DNA of 64,000 nt from Furcasterigmium furcatum (GCA_001599815.1 BCIA01000002.1:1991831-2055830), one strand, 5' to 3'. Shown: positions 49,014 through 61,275, counted from the stretch's first letter. The notes: generated by a model from the sequence alone, not told the origin. Translations and numbers: made by a program.

Positions 49014-51513
49014 ATGCCAGACGCGACCCAGGATCAGTTCAAGGTGACCAAAAAGGTCCAGAAAGCGTATGACAACCACTGTCGCGAGATCCCGAGGCTT
49101 CCGGGGCGCGGGCCGGGTCGCAGGGCGATTGGTAGCAATGGCTAATACGAATACCGCCGTAGATGTGAGAGATGTCGGATGATGAAGGTGAAGTGCTCGG
49201 GCTTGCAGCCCTGCGCGCGATGCCAGCGGGCGAAGGAGAGCTGCTTCTTCGCGGCCGAGAGTAAACGGATCTCCGTTTCTGAGAGGTCAGTATGATTGAC
49301 TTACAGGCCAGGCCATCAAGCTGATCGATCGACTTGATAGCTATCTGCGAGAGCTCGAGGGCAGACACAATGTAACATTGACGCCGGGCTCGATCAATAC
49401 CCCCCGACCGCAGCCCCGGCAGGGCCAAGACAGGACCAGTGAGACGAGCCCTCAGGGCTTGGCCGTCCCACGGAGACCGACCGATGCGATCCTCAGAGAC
49501 CGCCCCGAGCCCAGGAGCTCAGGTGAGCAGTCTCGCTGTGCTTCTGTCGATTTGTTTCTGATATTCGACCGCAGCCGCCGTGGCCCTCCCACAACTCCGA
49601 GAGGTCCAAGACGCGAGCTCGGAACAGGGCGTCGAGTCGCCGTTCCGCAACAACCCGCTGGCCGACAACGACTACACCTTTGCTGAGATGCAGGGCAGAT
49701 TCTGTAAGCCGCCGCCACAGAGCCTCAACAACCTAATATCCAACTAACACCGATCTTCAGGGTACATGGGCCCCTCCTCGTCTTGGTCTTTCTGCAGGAG
49801 GGTCTTGGCATTGCTTGGACAGAGACTGCCGGCGTCGAGCTACGTTCCAGACCCTCAGCATCTCGATGCCGGAGCGCTCCGGCTGCGCTGGCGCCCGGTG
49901 GCCTACGACGAGCCCCCCGACACCTCCAACCTGCCGCCCCTCGACTACGCCATCCTCCTCTTCAACACGGCAAAGTTCTACCTCGGGTCAATAGCGTACC
50001 TCATCGACGAGAAGGACTTCCTCCGGAACCTGCACGAGCTGTACGAGAGCCCCGTCGAGAAGGCCACCAACGACAGGTACTGGTTCGCCGTGTACCTGCT
50101 CATCCTGGCGTACGGTAAGGTCTTCATCGTGAACCAGAGCACCAAGGAGGGCCCCGCCGGCTACCAGTATGCCGTCAGGGGGCTGGCCCTCATGCCGGAC
50201 CTGTCGGGCCTGGGATGGGACCAGATCCACGCCGTGCAGGCCCTGACCCTAGGCGCGGTGTACCTGCAGTCGATCGACATGCGGCTCGGCGCGCTGCAGC
50301 ATGTAAGTCGAGCGGACTCTTCTGAAAGAAACTTCTAACCACGGGTAGATCGGGCACGCCCTGCGGATATGCATCATCGAGGGCTGGCACCGCCACATGC
50401 CGGAGGAGGTCGTCGGCCTCGAGCACTCTCGCCGGTGCAACACCATCTTCTGGGTCGTCTACCGGCTCGATCGTGAGTTCGGGCCCCTCATGGGCGCGCC
50501 GTGCTCGATCCGCGACGAGGACATCACGGCCAAGGCGCCGTCGGAGCTGGACGACTCCCTCGATGCGCTGAACATGACCCTGCACACGCGGACCGCGCGG
50601 CTCATGGCCCGCATTCTGACCGGTAAGTCAGCAACCCGATGAGGTGAACGAGGCCGCTGACAGACGTGCAGCCATTTATGGCGTCGGGCAGCGTTTCGAC
50701 GGCTCCCTCGTCAAGAATACGCAAGAAGTCCTAAGGGACCTCGCACAACTGTCCAAGGACATCCACGGCGTCCTGAACGAGCACTTTGAGGGGTCCATCA
50801 GCAGGGCGTCCAGGATGGCTCTGCGATTGCTGTTATCTTACCATCACGTATGTACTCTGTGCCTTCGATACTCGCAGTGCTGACCTCACTTGCAGTGCGT
50901 CGTACTGACGACCCGGCCGCTCGTCATGTGCGCCCTGCACATGCACCTCCGGCAGACCGACGCGTTCCGAAATGGCTCGATAATGCTGAACACCCCAGTC
51001 GAGACCCTTCTGCAGTCATGCGTGGACTCGGCCCAAACAATACTCAGGATCCTCCGCGTCATCGGCGACGAGGACCTGCTGGAGGCATTCCTCCCCTTCC
51101 AGCTGGAGGACGCCTTCTCCTCGGCGTTCATCCTGCACCTCATCCGGACCATCAGCCCACACCTGATCCACGAGCCGAACTGGTCCGAAGACGTCCAGAG
51201 CATCATGGACAAGATGGTCTCAAAGGGAAGCGTCGTCGCGCCGCTCAGGAAGCTGGAACTGAGCCAGCTCGAGCACATAATGAGCGCGTTCACGCCGCTG
51301 GGCGACGAGCCGCTGACGCCTGCTGCCAGCGGGGGAGACGGCGCCCTGCCGCGGGAGGAGAACCCGGACTCGCCGGGGATGGGAATGGAGGATGCCGGGT
51401 GGGATCTGTTCATGTCGAATGGGATGGTCGGAATCTCGCCGGGAGAGATGCTGGATCTGGCAGCGCAGCTGGAGGTCGATCAGAGCTTCATGCCGGGTGC
51501 GTGGGAGCCATGA
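49014..51513 (+). CDS. Zn2Cys6 fungal transcription factor
   Basis: Gal4-type nuclear regulator. Eight exons: 49014-49066, 49163-49285, 49341-49522, 49575-49703, 49761-50302, 50349-50622, 50672-50847 and 50896-51513, giving 698 residues with a perfectly closing frame. The first splice creates KVQKACERCRMMKVKC and continues through SGLQPCARCQRAKESC, a complete C-x2-C-x6-C-x5-C-x2-C-x6-C cluster at residues ~19-46, followed by the linker-dimerisation segment ISVSESYLRELEGRH. The fungal-specific middle homology domain is seen from YAILLFNTAKFYLGSIAYLI to RICIIEGWHRHMPEEV and FWVVYRLDREFGPLMGAPCS. The C-terminal ~120 residues are acidic with a Gly/Met-rich end, a possible activation region. A sugar-type permease follows 1.5 kb downstream on the same strand, but the target pathway is unknown. 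Confidence 0.9.
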
Positions 51514-53030
51514 GTAGTTCTGTTGGGGACACAAAAGCATTGGTCCAACAGACCAAAAAAGCGTTGGTAATGATGTATTGTTATGAATCCTACGATGCCC
51601 TCGATCCGGCACCGACCGTTGTTTCCTTCCCATCCATCCATGGCACCTGCTGGATGAAACAGTGGACGTCATGGACAGAGAAGATGGGCAATCGCGACCC
51701 ATCGTCAAGTCGCTTGCCCAAGGGCTCCTTCCGTATGCCACAGTGAACGCTCCGCCGCCCCTCCCTCAATCGGCGTGCCTAGGTCACGATCATCTTCGCA
51801 CCTGTGGAAGGAGTGACTTAGGCCACACCGGAACCATTGATCGTTATTGCATATCTCCCCTCAGGGCGAACATCTCGCCTTCCTGATCTGAAATCTCTGT
51901 GCTCTCAAACGATGCTTCCCTGAGTGCTGTTGCCTTTCAAGTCTACCTTTCCGCCTGGAATGAAAAATTGTGGCAAGCCATCCCATTTGCACCCGGCCGG
52001 TATCTTGTTATGTGTTGGTTGGGAAGTGACGATGAGTGGACGCAGAAAGTGCCGGTGTACAGAGGAAGCGGCGGCGGACACAGGAAACAACAAGGCAGGG
52101 AAGCAGGGAATGAGAGCAGGAAGCAACGAGGCATGGCAACGGGAAGCGACGACGCAGACGGGGCAGTCGCACCCAAGGAAACCTCCCAGTGACATCTATG
52201 AATTTGAAAGGCGGCCCAAAAACCTTCCCAGAACAACTTCACAAGCATTTCGACAGCGCCCCAAACGCCAGAAAGAACATCACGATGTCTCTGGTCTGAT
52301 CTCCTCGGCATTCACCCCGAACCTGAACAATGGTCCCCAGTCACGACGGCCTTGTCCTCGCACCCTCTGACCAATCGCCGCACCGACATCGCGTCCATCG
52401 GCTCGCCTTCGAGAACCCGATCGCCAAACCCCCTCTTACCAGACTCGGTCTGGCGTCGTCCCGCCCAGCGAGCGTCCCTCGGGTCCTAGCCCAATGTTAC
52501 CCCGAGGTGCTTTTCCGGGGTGAGGTTGGAGATGGCCGCTGACGGGACGGCCTCCAACTTCCCACCATACAGGTCGGCCAATCTTCGAGTCATGCCACAA
52601 CCTTGTCGCATCGTCGGCATCGGCTCTGGAGAGACGCCTGGCCTGATGGACCGCAGCCATCCCCAGATTCCCTTGCTCGCCTCCAGATTTTGGGACCCAA
52701 GGCCCCATTCTCGCCGTCGCTCTTGATACTCATTCGACGACACCCATAACCCCTGTACGCCGGTTCCCCAGATTTCCCCAATTCCTTTCCACGCGACCGT
52801 GCTGGTTCGCGTCCGATGCCACTGGTGCAGTGGCATGTCGCGAGAATAAGTATCCAGGAAGGTCTTGTCGATCCTACGTTTGCTATTTGACCTTTCTCCT
52901 CAGCTCCATCTTTTCACACGCTGACCTTCATCAGTCCAGCACCATTCACCCAACCATCAGACTGTGACTGGTTGGACCATTGGACATCAACAAACCTCAT
53001 CTGCAACACCCCCTCCCAGGTCTCTTCACG
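51514..53030. other. Promoter region of MFS permease
   Basis: About 1.5 kb between the regulator and the permease. C/T-rich near the permease start. No supported gene; frames of 100-150 codons on both strands lack natural composition. Confidence 0.4.
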
Positions 53031-55155
53031 ATGGGTGGCCTCAAGGCTGTCGAAGACAGGCCGACGCCGAAGGAAGTGTACAACTGGCGCCTGTACACCG
53101 AATGCTCCATCATTGCGATGGGATCTCTTCTGTAGGTCTCAGCTCTCTCCCTTTATTCTGATTCTTAGAGGAACTTCGTGTTGACTCGATCCCCGGCCAG
53201 CTTCGGTTACGACTCCGCCTTTATCGGTACCACCATTGCCCGACAGAGTTTTGTGACAGACTTTGGCATCACCCCCGAGAACAAGGCCGAGATTAGCTCC
53301 AACATCACGTCCGCCTTCCAGGCTGGCGCTCTTGGAGGTGCTCTCATGTGCTTCTTCAGTACGTTATGTTGTCCTTGATTCAAAGCAGAAAACAGGCTGA
53401 CCATCCTCAGTCACGGAATATGTCGGCCGAAAATGGGCACTCATCATCTCGAACTTCGTCTTCATCGCCGGCGCGATCCCGATGGTTGTCGCTACAAACG
53501 ATCTCGCGTATATCTTCGCCGGCCGTGCCCTTACCGGCTGGGGATGCGGCGTTATCACTGCTACCGTCCCGTCCTACATCGCCGAGCTGTCCATCTCTTC
53601 TATTCGCGGCATATTGACTGGTCTCTTCGAAGTCACGTACCAGAGTGGTGCCCTCGTTGGCTTCTGGATCAACTAGTACGTTGTTTCCCCCTTATTAGAC
53701 ATGTCCCCGCTCCTACTAGTTCCGTGTAAAGGATTTACTAACTCCAGGGCCCAATAGCGGTGTTAACCAGAACATGGATGTGACCGCTCGGGCTTCGTGG
53801 GTTGTCCCGATGGCAATTCAACTTATCCCCGCTGCCTTCCTCCTCGTCGGCGGCTTCTTCCTTCACGAATCCCCTCTTTGGCTCTTCCGTAAGGGCAGGC
53901 GGGAGGAAGGCGAGAAGGCCCTCGTCGCTCTTCGCCATCTCCCAATGGACCACCAATACATGCAAGAGGAACTCGACACCATCAACGCCCGCCTTAGCGA
54001 GGAGGCTGCCGTCGCTTCTAAATACGGTACCGGATTTTTCGCCTATATTCGCGGCTGCCTCTATCTCCTTTCCCGTAAGGGAATGTGGAACAGAGTTCTG
54101 CTTGTTTTTCTAGCCTTTGCGCTTCAAAACATGTCAGGAGCAGCTGCCATAAATTATTACTCTCCAATGCTGGCACGTGATTTCTGAGTTTATTTTCACT
54201 TGTTCTGACTGTTTTGGAGTTTTACAACATGTTGCTACTCCATAAACACAATGGGCAGCCCCTGACACTTCTGAAAAGCGCAATTGCTAACTCTTTGGCT
54301 TCACAGTTTGGCTCTATTGGTATAACCGACGTCGCTTTATACACTGGTATTTACGGTCTCGTTAAGGCCGTGGCGTCTATCATCTTCTACGGAGCTCTCA
54401 TCGACGTTTGGGGCCGGCGTAACCCGACAATCATCTCGTCGCTAGCATGCTCACTCTGCCTCTGGTTCGTAGGGGCCTATGTGAAGGTTGGAAATCCAGC
54501 TCCGATCCTGGCTGCGGGAGGGACTCTTTCCGCCTCTACTGAGGCCGGTGGCCGTGCCGCCACAGCGGCTATTATGATTTATTCTGTCTTGTAAGTTACT
54601 TCCTGCCCTGCTTCTACTCTGTTGCAGTCTCTAACAACGCAAATAGCTGGTCTTTTGGTCTCAACGGTATCCCTTGGATTGTGTCCGCTGAGATCTTCCC
54701 CGGCGCACTTCGCAACATGACGGGGACCTACGCCGCGTTTTGCCAATGGATCATCCAATTCATCATCACCAAAGCCTTACCGTACATCTTCGAGTCTCTA
54801 AGCTTTGGCGTCTGGTTCTTCTTTGCATGCTGGATGCTTGCTGCCAGTAAGTTATAAACTATGATCTATCGTTGCTTGATAGCACATTTTACTAACCTGA
54901 ATACTACACCAGCCATCTGGGCGTACTTCTTCCTCCCCGAGACTAAGGGAGTTACTCTCGAGCAAATGGATGTTCTCTTGTGAGTATCTCATTGCATTTG
55001 GATGAAAATGAAAGTACTGACAAGTCTGTTACAGCGGCTACGCCGGCGATCACCGAGCGGACGGTATCATCTCTTCGTCTGTGAAGGATGAGAAGAGCTC
55101 TGACCATGAGGTCAGCGAGGTGCACGAGGCCGCAACTACTCAGCCGAAGGTTTAA
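53031..55155 (+). CDS. MFS sugar/quinate-type permease
   Basis: Major-facilitator sugar-porter protein of the plasma membrane, 12 spans expected. Exons: 53031-53131, 53201-53358, 53411-53675, 53758-54172, 54307-54590, 54647-54846, 54913-54979 and 55035-55155, giving 536 residues. Motifs are LLFGYDSAFIGTTIA in span 1, ITEYVGRKWALI after span 2, FAGRALTGWGCGVITATVPS then YIAELSISSIRG, HESPLWLFRKGRREEGEKAL in the central loop, NMSGAAAINYYSP in span 7, VWGRRN, and FFLPETKGVTLEQMD near the end. The start KEVYNWRLYTECSIIAMGS resembles quinate permeases, but the substrate cannot be fixed. The fourth intron (54173-54306) must use a GC donor (gcacgt) to keep frame; the nearby GT would shift it. Confidence 0.9.
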
Positions 55156-57006
55156 CATGAAGCTTGAGGTTGCACTTGATTTTCAAGGCGGGGTAGATGT
55201 GTGTCAGGACCAGCGGCAACGACTGCGGAAGGAGGCGATATCGGACGTTAGGATTGTGGGGACTGCGCCTGGAGGGGTTCTACTGCTGGATCTGTATATG
55301 AGTTGCCACTCGAGATGGAAGAAAAGCCAGAGTTGAGTTGTCCTCGTACGCCAGACCTAGCAGTTATAGCCAGTAATTACTGCTACCAGATATCCATCGA
55401 CCTCTTCACTCTGCTGGTACACACGAGTCCCCTGCCGCTCTGACGCCCCGGACTGAGAGCGGCCACTTTATCCACTGAAGATAATAAGAGTATTCTCAAG
55501 TTAGAACTGCTCCTACTTCCTCTTCGAGGGAGACAGAGAAGCGATCTACAGATCTTTTTAAGGAGCGTGGTTCCACCACGGTGCTGATCTGATTGTTTCT
55601 TGTTGTGTCGACCAGTCTGGCCACAGCCTGCGGCTATCTCTGCTCTCCCAGCTGCAGTCTGAAACTTTCCAATTACGATGCCGATGTAATGTGGGAGTAA
55701 AACCTACGTCCAACTCAGGTACCTAGTACACTACCTTATGATGCCCAACCACAACCACTTCTCCCATAGCCACGATTCCCACCGGACATCTCCACCATTT
55801 CCAGCTGCCATACATGATGAACAAGTGACAAGGTCCACGGTGAATTTTCCTTGTCTGTCATTGGTACCCACCCACATAGGTAGCTGGCGCAGCAACTGGT
55901 CTGGGAAGGCACTCATGAGGGACCCATCGGATGGCCCCAATGTCGAGCGGAAGGGGCCCCCATGAGCTCCTTCCAACGACCGGAGGGCTGAAACACGCAC
56001 ACGATGAAAAGGGAACATTCCCAGACTTGGTTTGTCCTGCCTGACTTGGTCAAGCTCACCTCCATCGCCGCCGCCTCCGAGAAGATTCGCCGCTGCCCTG
56101 TCTTGGCCTGTCCTGTCCTGTTTTTATCAGGTCGTTTTTCACCATGTCCGTCGACGTCAATGTCACTGGCCCGGACCGTAAGGTCCAATACGCCGCCCCC
56201 GTCCCCCGCACCAGTACGCCGGTCGTCTTTTTGACGAGGACTGGGGCGAGGTGGTCTTTTCACGCAACGCTGGATGAATGGCCGCCCACCTCGGAAGCAC
56301 CAAATCGACCAAGGTTGAGATTAAACCTGAGGTAATTGAGATGGATTCTCACTTAACTTCAGCAAATTGAGATGGCCTCCTGTTGAGTTGGAGGTAATTC
56401 CAAGCACAGCCTGACCAACTTAAGAGTAGTTCAAAAGAAAACCTATGTGCTAGATGAACTAGACGATAAGGTAGGCGATATTTGAGGTGGCTGAAGCCTG
56501 GTCGACTTGGTCCTTTCGAGGTGGGCAACCAGCCATCCAGCGATGGGTAAAAGGATCCCCTGGGTCAACCCGGCTCAGGGTGAACCGAGTGACCCTGCCT
56601 CAGAATATGTCACGGCAAAACCAACTCCAAAGCTGACGCTTAATCTAACGTCTGCCCAGGTCGGGGGAGAGAAACCCAGTGCGGCGCAAGGCGAACACCC
56701 CAGAAACACAACACATCACATTTCCTCATCTCCGAAACTACACATGTAATACTAGAGGGCCATTGGTTGAAAAACAACACATGATTCGCCGTCTCGTTGA
56801 GGTTTTGCATCCTGGCTTGCTGTGATAAGACCTCAGCTCATCCCAATTGGGATCAGGCTGAACGCCTCAATTTACTATTGAAAAGCCCCATTTCCCCTAC
56901 ATATCACATCTCGTTGCTGGCGACCTGACTCAATCCTTTCTGTTTCGCTCCAACCTCACTTGTTGCACGTTTTCCTCCCATTTGAGCGGGGGAAAGAGAT
57001 TCCTCC
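55156..57006. other. Intergenic region upstream of CFEM gene
   Basis: About 1.85 kb, AT-richer than average at 55330-55740 and 56330-56900, without a supported gene. No terminal repeats or transposon-like frames were found, so a repeat origin is only a possibility. A missing 5' exon of the CFEM gene might lie here. Confidence 0.4.
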
Positions 57007-58457
57007 ATGAATCCTGCCATCGGCATCGAGGTCCTCCGGGCCTCTGGCCCCTCCGGCATGTCTCTGAACAAGCGGCAATTCGCACAGCTGCCGTCGTGCG
57101 CGGTATTGCTCCCCCCCCGTTGACCTGATTTGCTCATCAGAGCAGGAACTGACAGACTGTTTTTGGCCCTGTGCAGCAAGGATGCGTCGCAGATGAGATG
57201 GGCAGGTCATGCATGCTCAACCCTACGTGCCTGTGCGGAGAGGATTTTCTCAAGAGCATCGCCTGCTGCGTCATAGACGCATGTGACGCGGATGATAGGG
57301 ATGGTACCGTCGAGTACGCGTCGAGCTTCTGCCGCAGCTTGAATCTTGATGCGCCGGCGGGCGACATGGTCTGCGGAGGCCCGTCTGCCACCGCAAGAGA
57401 GACAACGACGACCGGTGCACCGAGCACAACCACAACCACAACTTCTTCGAGTCAGTCTTCCACGGAGACATCCGCCGCGCCTAGCGATTCCTCTACCGAT
57501 GACCCGGTGAACGTGCCCCCGGCGTCGGATGCGGGCGACGGGAACACATCGTCGCCTGGCGGCGGCGCCCTCTCGAGAAATGCAACGATCGGTTTGGGAG
57601 TCGGAATTGCTGTGGGTGTGCTACTCCTCGTGCTGGCAGCCTGGATACTTCTTCGTCGGCGGCGGCGAAAGCAGCAAAAGCCCGCCGTCGAGGGATCTGC
57701 CGTCGTGGCGCCGTATGCTCATAGCCCCGGAGCCCCGTACGAGATGGACGTGACCAAAGGTTTCGAGACGAAGATTACTCCCGTTGCGAGTACCCTTCCC
57801 AGTGAGACTACACAGCCACCGCATTTTGATGGACGCGCCTACGAGATGGCTGGCACCCCGAAGCCCATCACGAATACGACTGGCGCTGTTCCCATCCGCA
57901 ACGATGATCCGCACTTGCCTGAGACGACGGCCGGCCTCATCCCGGGACGGGGACCGGAGCTGCCAGCAACGCCTCCGCCCCATAACGCGGTCATGGCAGG
58001 TTACACCGGCCACGCGGTCCACACAGTCGGCCCCGGCACCGAGTCTCATCCGCGCGAGCTTTCTGACGGCTCGGTTCCCGGCCCAGAGCTGCCAGCGAGC
58101 CCGCCCCTCCAGCATGTGGACCCGGCCGGGCAGGCCCCGGACCCCCGGACGGACCCATACTTGCCGGAGATGCCAGACGGTGTGGTTCCGGGGCGGGAGC
58201 TTCCGGCTTCTCCTGTTCCTGGCGCCGTGTATCCAGCGAGCCGCGCCGGTGACATGCGTCCGGATCCCCATGTGCCAGAGCTGCAGGGGAGTCCGGGGAC
58301 TTATCGACAGCAGGAGATGGGTGCTGAGCAGGAGAGCGCCATGCTGCGGCGGCGGCAGACGCAGATCGCGGAGGAGCGGGAGAGGCTGCTGCGGCTGGCG
58401 CGATTAGAGGAGGAGGAGAGCGAGATTCGACGGCGACTAGACGAGCTGGAACGGTGA
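57007..58457 (+). CDS. CFEM-domain membrane protein with repeat tail
   Basis: CFEM protein with a membrane span. Exons 57007-57102 and 57177-58457 give 458 residues. The Cys-rich CFEM domain covers residues ~26-97 (QLPSCAQGCVADEMGRSC, CLCGEDFLKSIACCVIDAC, then two more Cys). It is followed by a Thr/Ser-rich, probably O-glycosylated stalk, one span (ATIGLGVGIAVGVLLLVLAA at ~168-187), a basic stop-transfer RRRRRK, and a ~250-residue cytosolic tail. The tail has four imperfect repeats of the type DPxLPExxxGxxPGxELPAxPxP, and its last ~40 residues form a charged coiled coil. CFEM domains often bind haem or act as surface sensors. No signal peptide is visible before the domain, so an upstream exon or misassigned start is likely. 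Confidence 0.8.
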
Positions 58458-59296
58458 GCGGTGAGCCTTAGGATTTCCCCCCTTTTCTATCCAGCCTGTC
58501 GAGGAATGCTCATTTCATAGTGGTGACCGGCGGGGGACTTGGAGTAGGTAGAATATGTGACCTGATGTATCCATGGCCGTCTGTCCTGCGACCCCTGGCT
58601 GACTGGAGTCGACACTTCATCGGCTTCTTTCGGCCAGCTGAACGGATCAAGTGAGCACGAGCCCCCGGAACAGAGTCGGCAGATGAATCTTGGAGAGGGC
58701 ATGACCTCGGATCATCCAGCTCTCGGCCGAACTAAGAACTGCCGTGAGGTTCCAACTTGAAGCTACCTAGTGCCAAGGTCTCTCGCATATTCCCCCGCGG
58801 GGGAGCTTCGTCGGGTATCGGTAGAGCGACGGACGAACCCCTGTAGTCTCGTCGCAACGAGCGCTGATTCGCTGCTGCGACCCCAACCTCAGCGCCTCTC
58901 CCGATCGCATGCGACCGACCACCCCTGAAGCCTCTTGCGATGGCCTCGCTTCCCCGCGAGCCAGACTCATCTCGTGATGGCCGAATCACCTCACTTTCCC
59001 CTCATGCATCGGCAACCGCATGTGGCCCGCTGAGCCCCTGTCCAGGGCCCCGCGGGGTCATCGCGTCGTCGTCGGGCTGTCGTGTCGCGGGTCGACGACG
59101 TGGGGATTCTTGGAGACGGCCGATGTCGCGTGGCGGGATGGAATCTCCATATGATGCTTTTCTTCTCAAGTCAATACTCTGTCTTCTCCATGTTACTCTG
59201 CTCTGATCCAGTTCAGTTTGGTAGATTGCATCTCTAGAGCCCCGATCCCCTCAATTCTCAGCTTCAAGGCCCGACAACCATCCCACCACAAACACA
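58458..59296. other. Promoter region of DapA-family aldolase
   Basis: 839 bases with no supported gene. The palindromic ccccgcggggg lies near 58794. Confidence 0.4.
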
Positions 59297-60441
59297 ATGG
59301 GCTCCGTGTCCGTTCCGCAGAAGGGCTACCTCTCTGGCATCCACGTGCCCTGCCTGACGTGGTTCAAGGGCGACGATGCGCAGGAGATAGACTGGGACCT
59401 CCAGCGAAGACACCTGGAGTTCCTCGTGGGCTCGAACATCGAGGGCGGTATGTGACAAGCCTGACAGATGTCCGACAACCAGCTCGTACTGACACACCTC
59501 GCAGTCGTGATTGCCGGAACCAATGGCGAGGCAGTCACCCTGTCCGCCGAAGACAAGGCCGGTCTTCTCAAGCTGACCCGAGAAGTCGCTGCTCAGCTGG
59601 GCAGGCCGGACCTGGTGATCACCATGGGCACCTCGGGCCACTGCACCCGGGACGTGGTCGCGGAGACGCAGATCGCGAAGGACGCCGGCGCCGACTACCT
59701 GCTGGTCCTCGTGCCCAGCTACTTCCACTTTGCGATGAACGAGGAGGCGATCTGTGCCTTTTTCGAGGAGGTAAGTCCCGGCTGTCGCTGTCGGCTCCTC
59801 TCGGGTATCGTGCTGACGAGTCTCTCCGCAGCTTGCCTCGACCTCCCCCCTCCCGATCATGATCTACAACTTCCCCGGCGTCGTGGCCGGCCTGGACGTC
59901 AACTCGGACATGTTCTCCCGGCTCGGCAAGCACCCGAACATCGTGGGCTGCAAGCTCACCTGCGGCGGCATCGCCAAGGTGTCCCGCATTCGCGCCGAGT
60001 TCGAGCCCACGCAGTTCTTCGCCATGACCGGCCAGAGCGACTGGCTGGTCCCCGGCATGTCCGTCGGCGCCACCGGAGTCGTCACGGGCGTCGCCAACCT
60101 GTGGCCTAAGGTATGTCCCGAGTTTCCTCGGATTGGTTTGTTCCACGCTGACGGACCTGCAGTCTTGTGCCCGGATCTACGACCTCTACCAGGCCGGCAA
60201 ACTCCAGGAGGCGTCCGCGCTTCAACTGAAGCTCGCGCAGGTCGAGTGGGGGTTCGCCAAGGGCGGCATCAATGGGACGAAATGGGTCGTCGCCAAGTTC
60301 AGGGGGTACGACCTCGATGGTGCGCACTGCAGGCGGCCGTACCCGAAGTTCGCGGATGAGAAGAAGCAGGCCTGGATTGCCGAGGTTGTTGGCGGACTGG
60401 AAGAGACTGAGAGGGAGCTCGGCAAGCGTGTGCTGCCGTAG
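59297..60441 (+). CDS. DapA/NAL-family aldolase (2-keto-3-deoxy acid type)
   Basis: Class I aldolase of the dihydrodipicolinate synthase/N-acetylneuraminate lyase superfamily. Exons 59297-59447, 59505-59770, 59832-60110 and 60163-60441 give 324 residues. The start HVPCLTWFKGDDAQEIDWDL, the substrate-carboxylate loop AGTNGEAVTLS, catalytic Tyr151 in IMIYNFPG and the Schiff-base Lys180 in GCKLTCGG are all present. Fungi do not make lysine through DapA, so a catabolic role is likelier: 2-keto-3-deoxy-L-galactonate (GaaC/Lga1), 2-keto-3-deoxy-L-rhamnonate or 4-hydroxy-2-oxoglutarate cleavage. The sequence alone does not decide. It might work with the permease and regulator upstream, but they are 4-8 kb away and a CFEM gene lies between. 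Confidence 0.85.
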
Positions 60442-61275
60442 GCCAGACAGGAGATGACCTCTGTCTCGAGAGATCAAGACGTCGTGCCGAGTTAGTGGTC
60501 ATTCAGAAGTAGCTCTGAAGAATACTATTCAGACAGTGCTCCTGAACCATGCGTTCTGTGGCCCTGCAGGGTCCGATCCTCCAGGCCCCTGTATTCACGA
60601 GGATCCTGCGTAGTCTATACGCACTTTACTGAGTGAGGGACCCTGTCCAACAAGCCAGCCTCAGCGTCCTTCAAGGTCCTCGGTGTGACTTGAAGGGACT
60701 CGATGTTTGTCTTGAGTAACATAACATGGTTACACGGCATCTCCGCGGTGGCACCTGGCTTCCTTGGGTTTCGCTCTCATTTCCCACTCCTAAAGACATC
60801 CAGGTTGCTGAATCGCCGGGCCTCACCCCGTCCAATACCAGGGGCCCATCTCGCCGGCCAAGGCCGACACAGACGTCATCAGCAGGGTCCCGTCCCCGTT
60901 ATAGCGCGCACCTTGACCCCGCTAGTTCTGTTATTCCCCCGCGATGACCTATCAACTACCGCAAGGGGTAATATGTCGCGTGCCATGGATGGAGTCGTCC
61001 TGCGAAATCCCATGAAAAAGATGCCGGCGGCCTGGATTGGTAGTGATCTGCAGTTTCTGGAAGAAAAGAACCCTTCGTTGGGACGGGGACTGCCGAGAGA
61101 GGAAGAGAGAGATGCAGATTTTGCGCGAGGCTTGGAGAGGGAACGGCGACGCTCTTCCTTTAAGTAGAGCATCTCTCTGCCCCTCGTGCTTGCTGTGCGA
61201 CTACCCCTGAGTCCTCAAGGCGACATCCTCAGCTCATTCTTCACTCAGACATCCTCAACTGAATCCGTATCCCCA
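60442..61275. other. Intergenic region with a small uncertain frame
   Basis: 834 bases between aldolase and phosphatase genes on the same strand. It contains the small open frame described separately at 60973-61167; otherwise I see nothing. Confidence 0.4.
60973..61167 (+). CDS. Possible small basic protein, 64 aa
   Basis: Unspliced frame of 64 residues starting MSRAMDGVVLRNPMKKMPA. The C-terminal half is strongly charged (REEERDADFARGLERERRR), so a helix is possible. It is 109 bases upstream of the phosphatase ATG and could instead be part of that gene's 5' region or an upstream frame. Composition is more natural than other chance frames here, but I recognise no family. Confidence 0.22.
   Translation: MSRAMDGVVLRNPMKKMPAAWIGSDLQFLEEKNPSLGRGLPREEERDADFARGLERERRRSSFK

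Noticed and set aside
59297..60441. Lysine-pathway dihydrodipicolinate synthase
   Set aside because: Fungi make lysine by the alpha-aminoadipate route; a catabolic keto-acid aldolase of the same superfamily is more likely.
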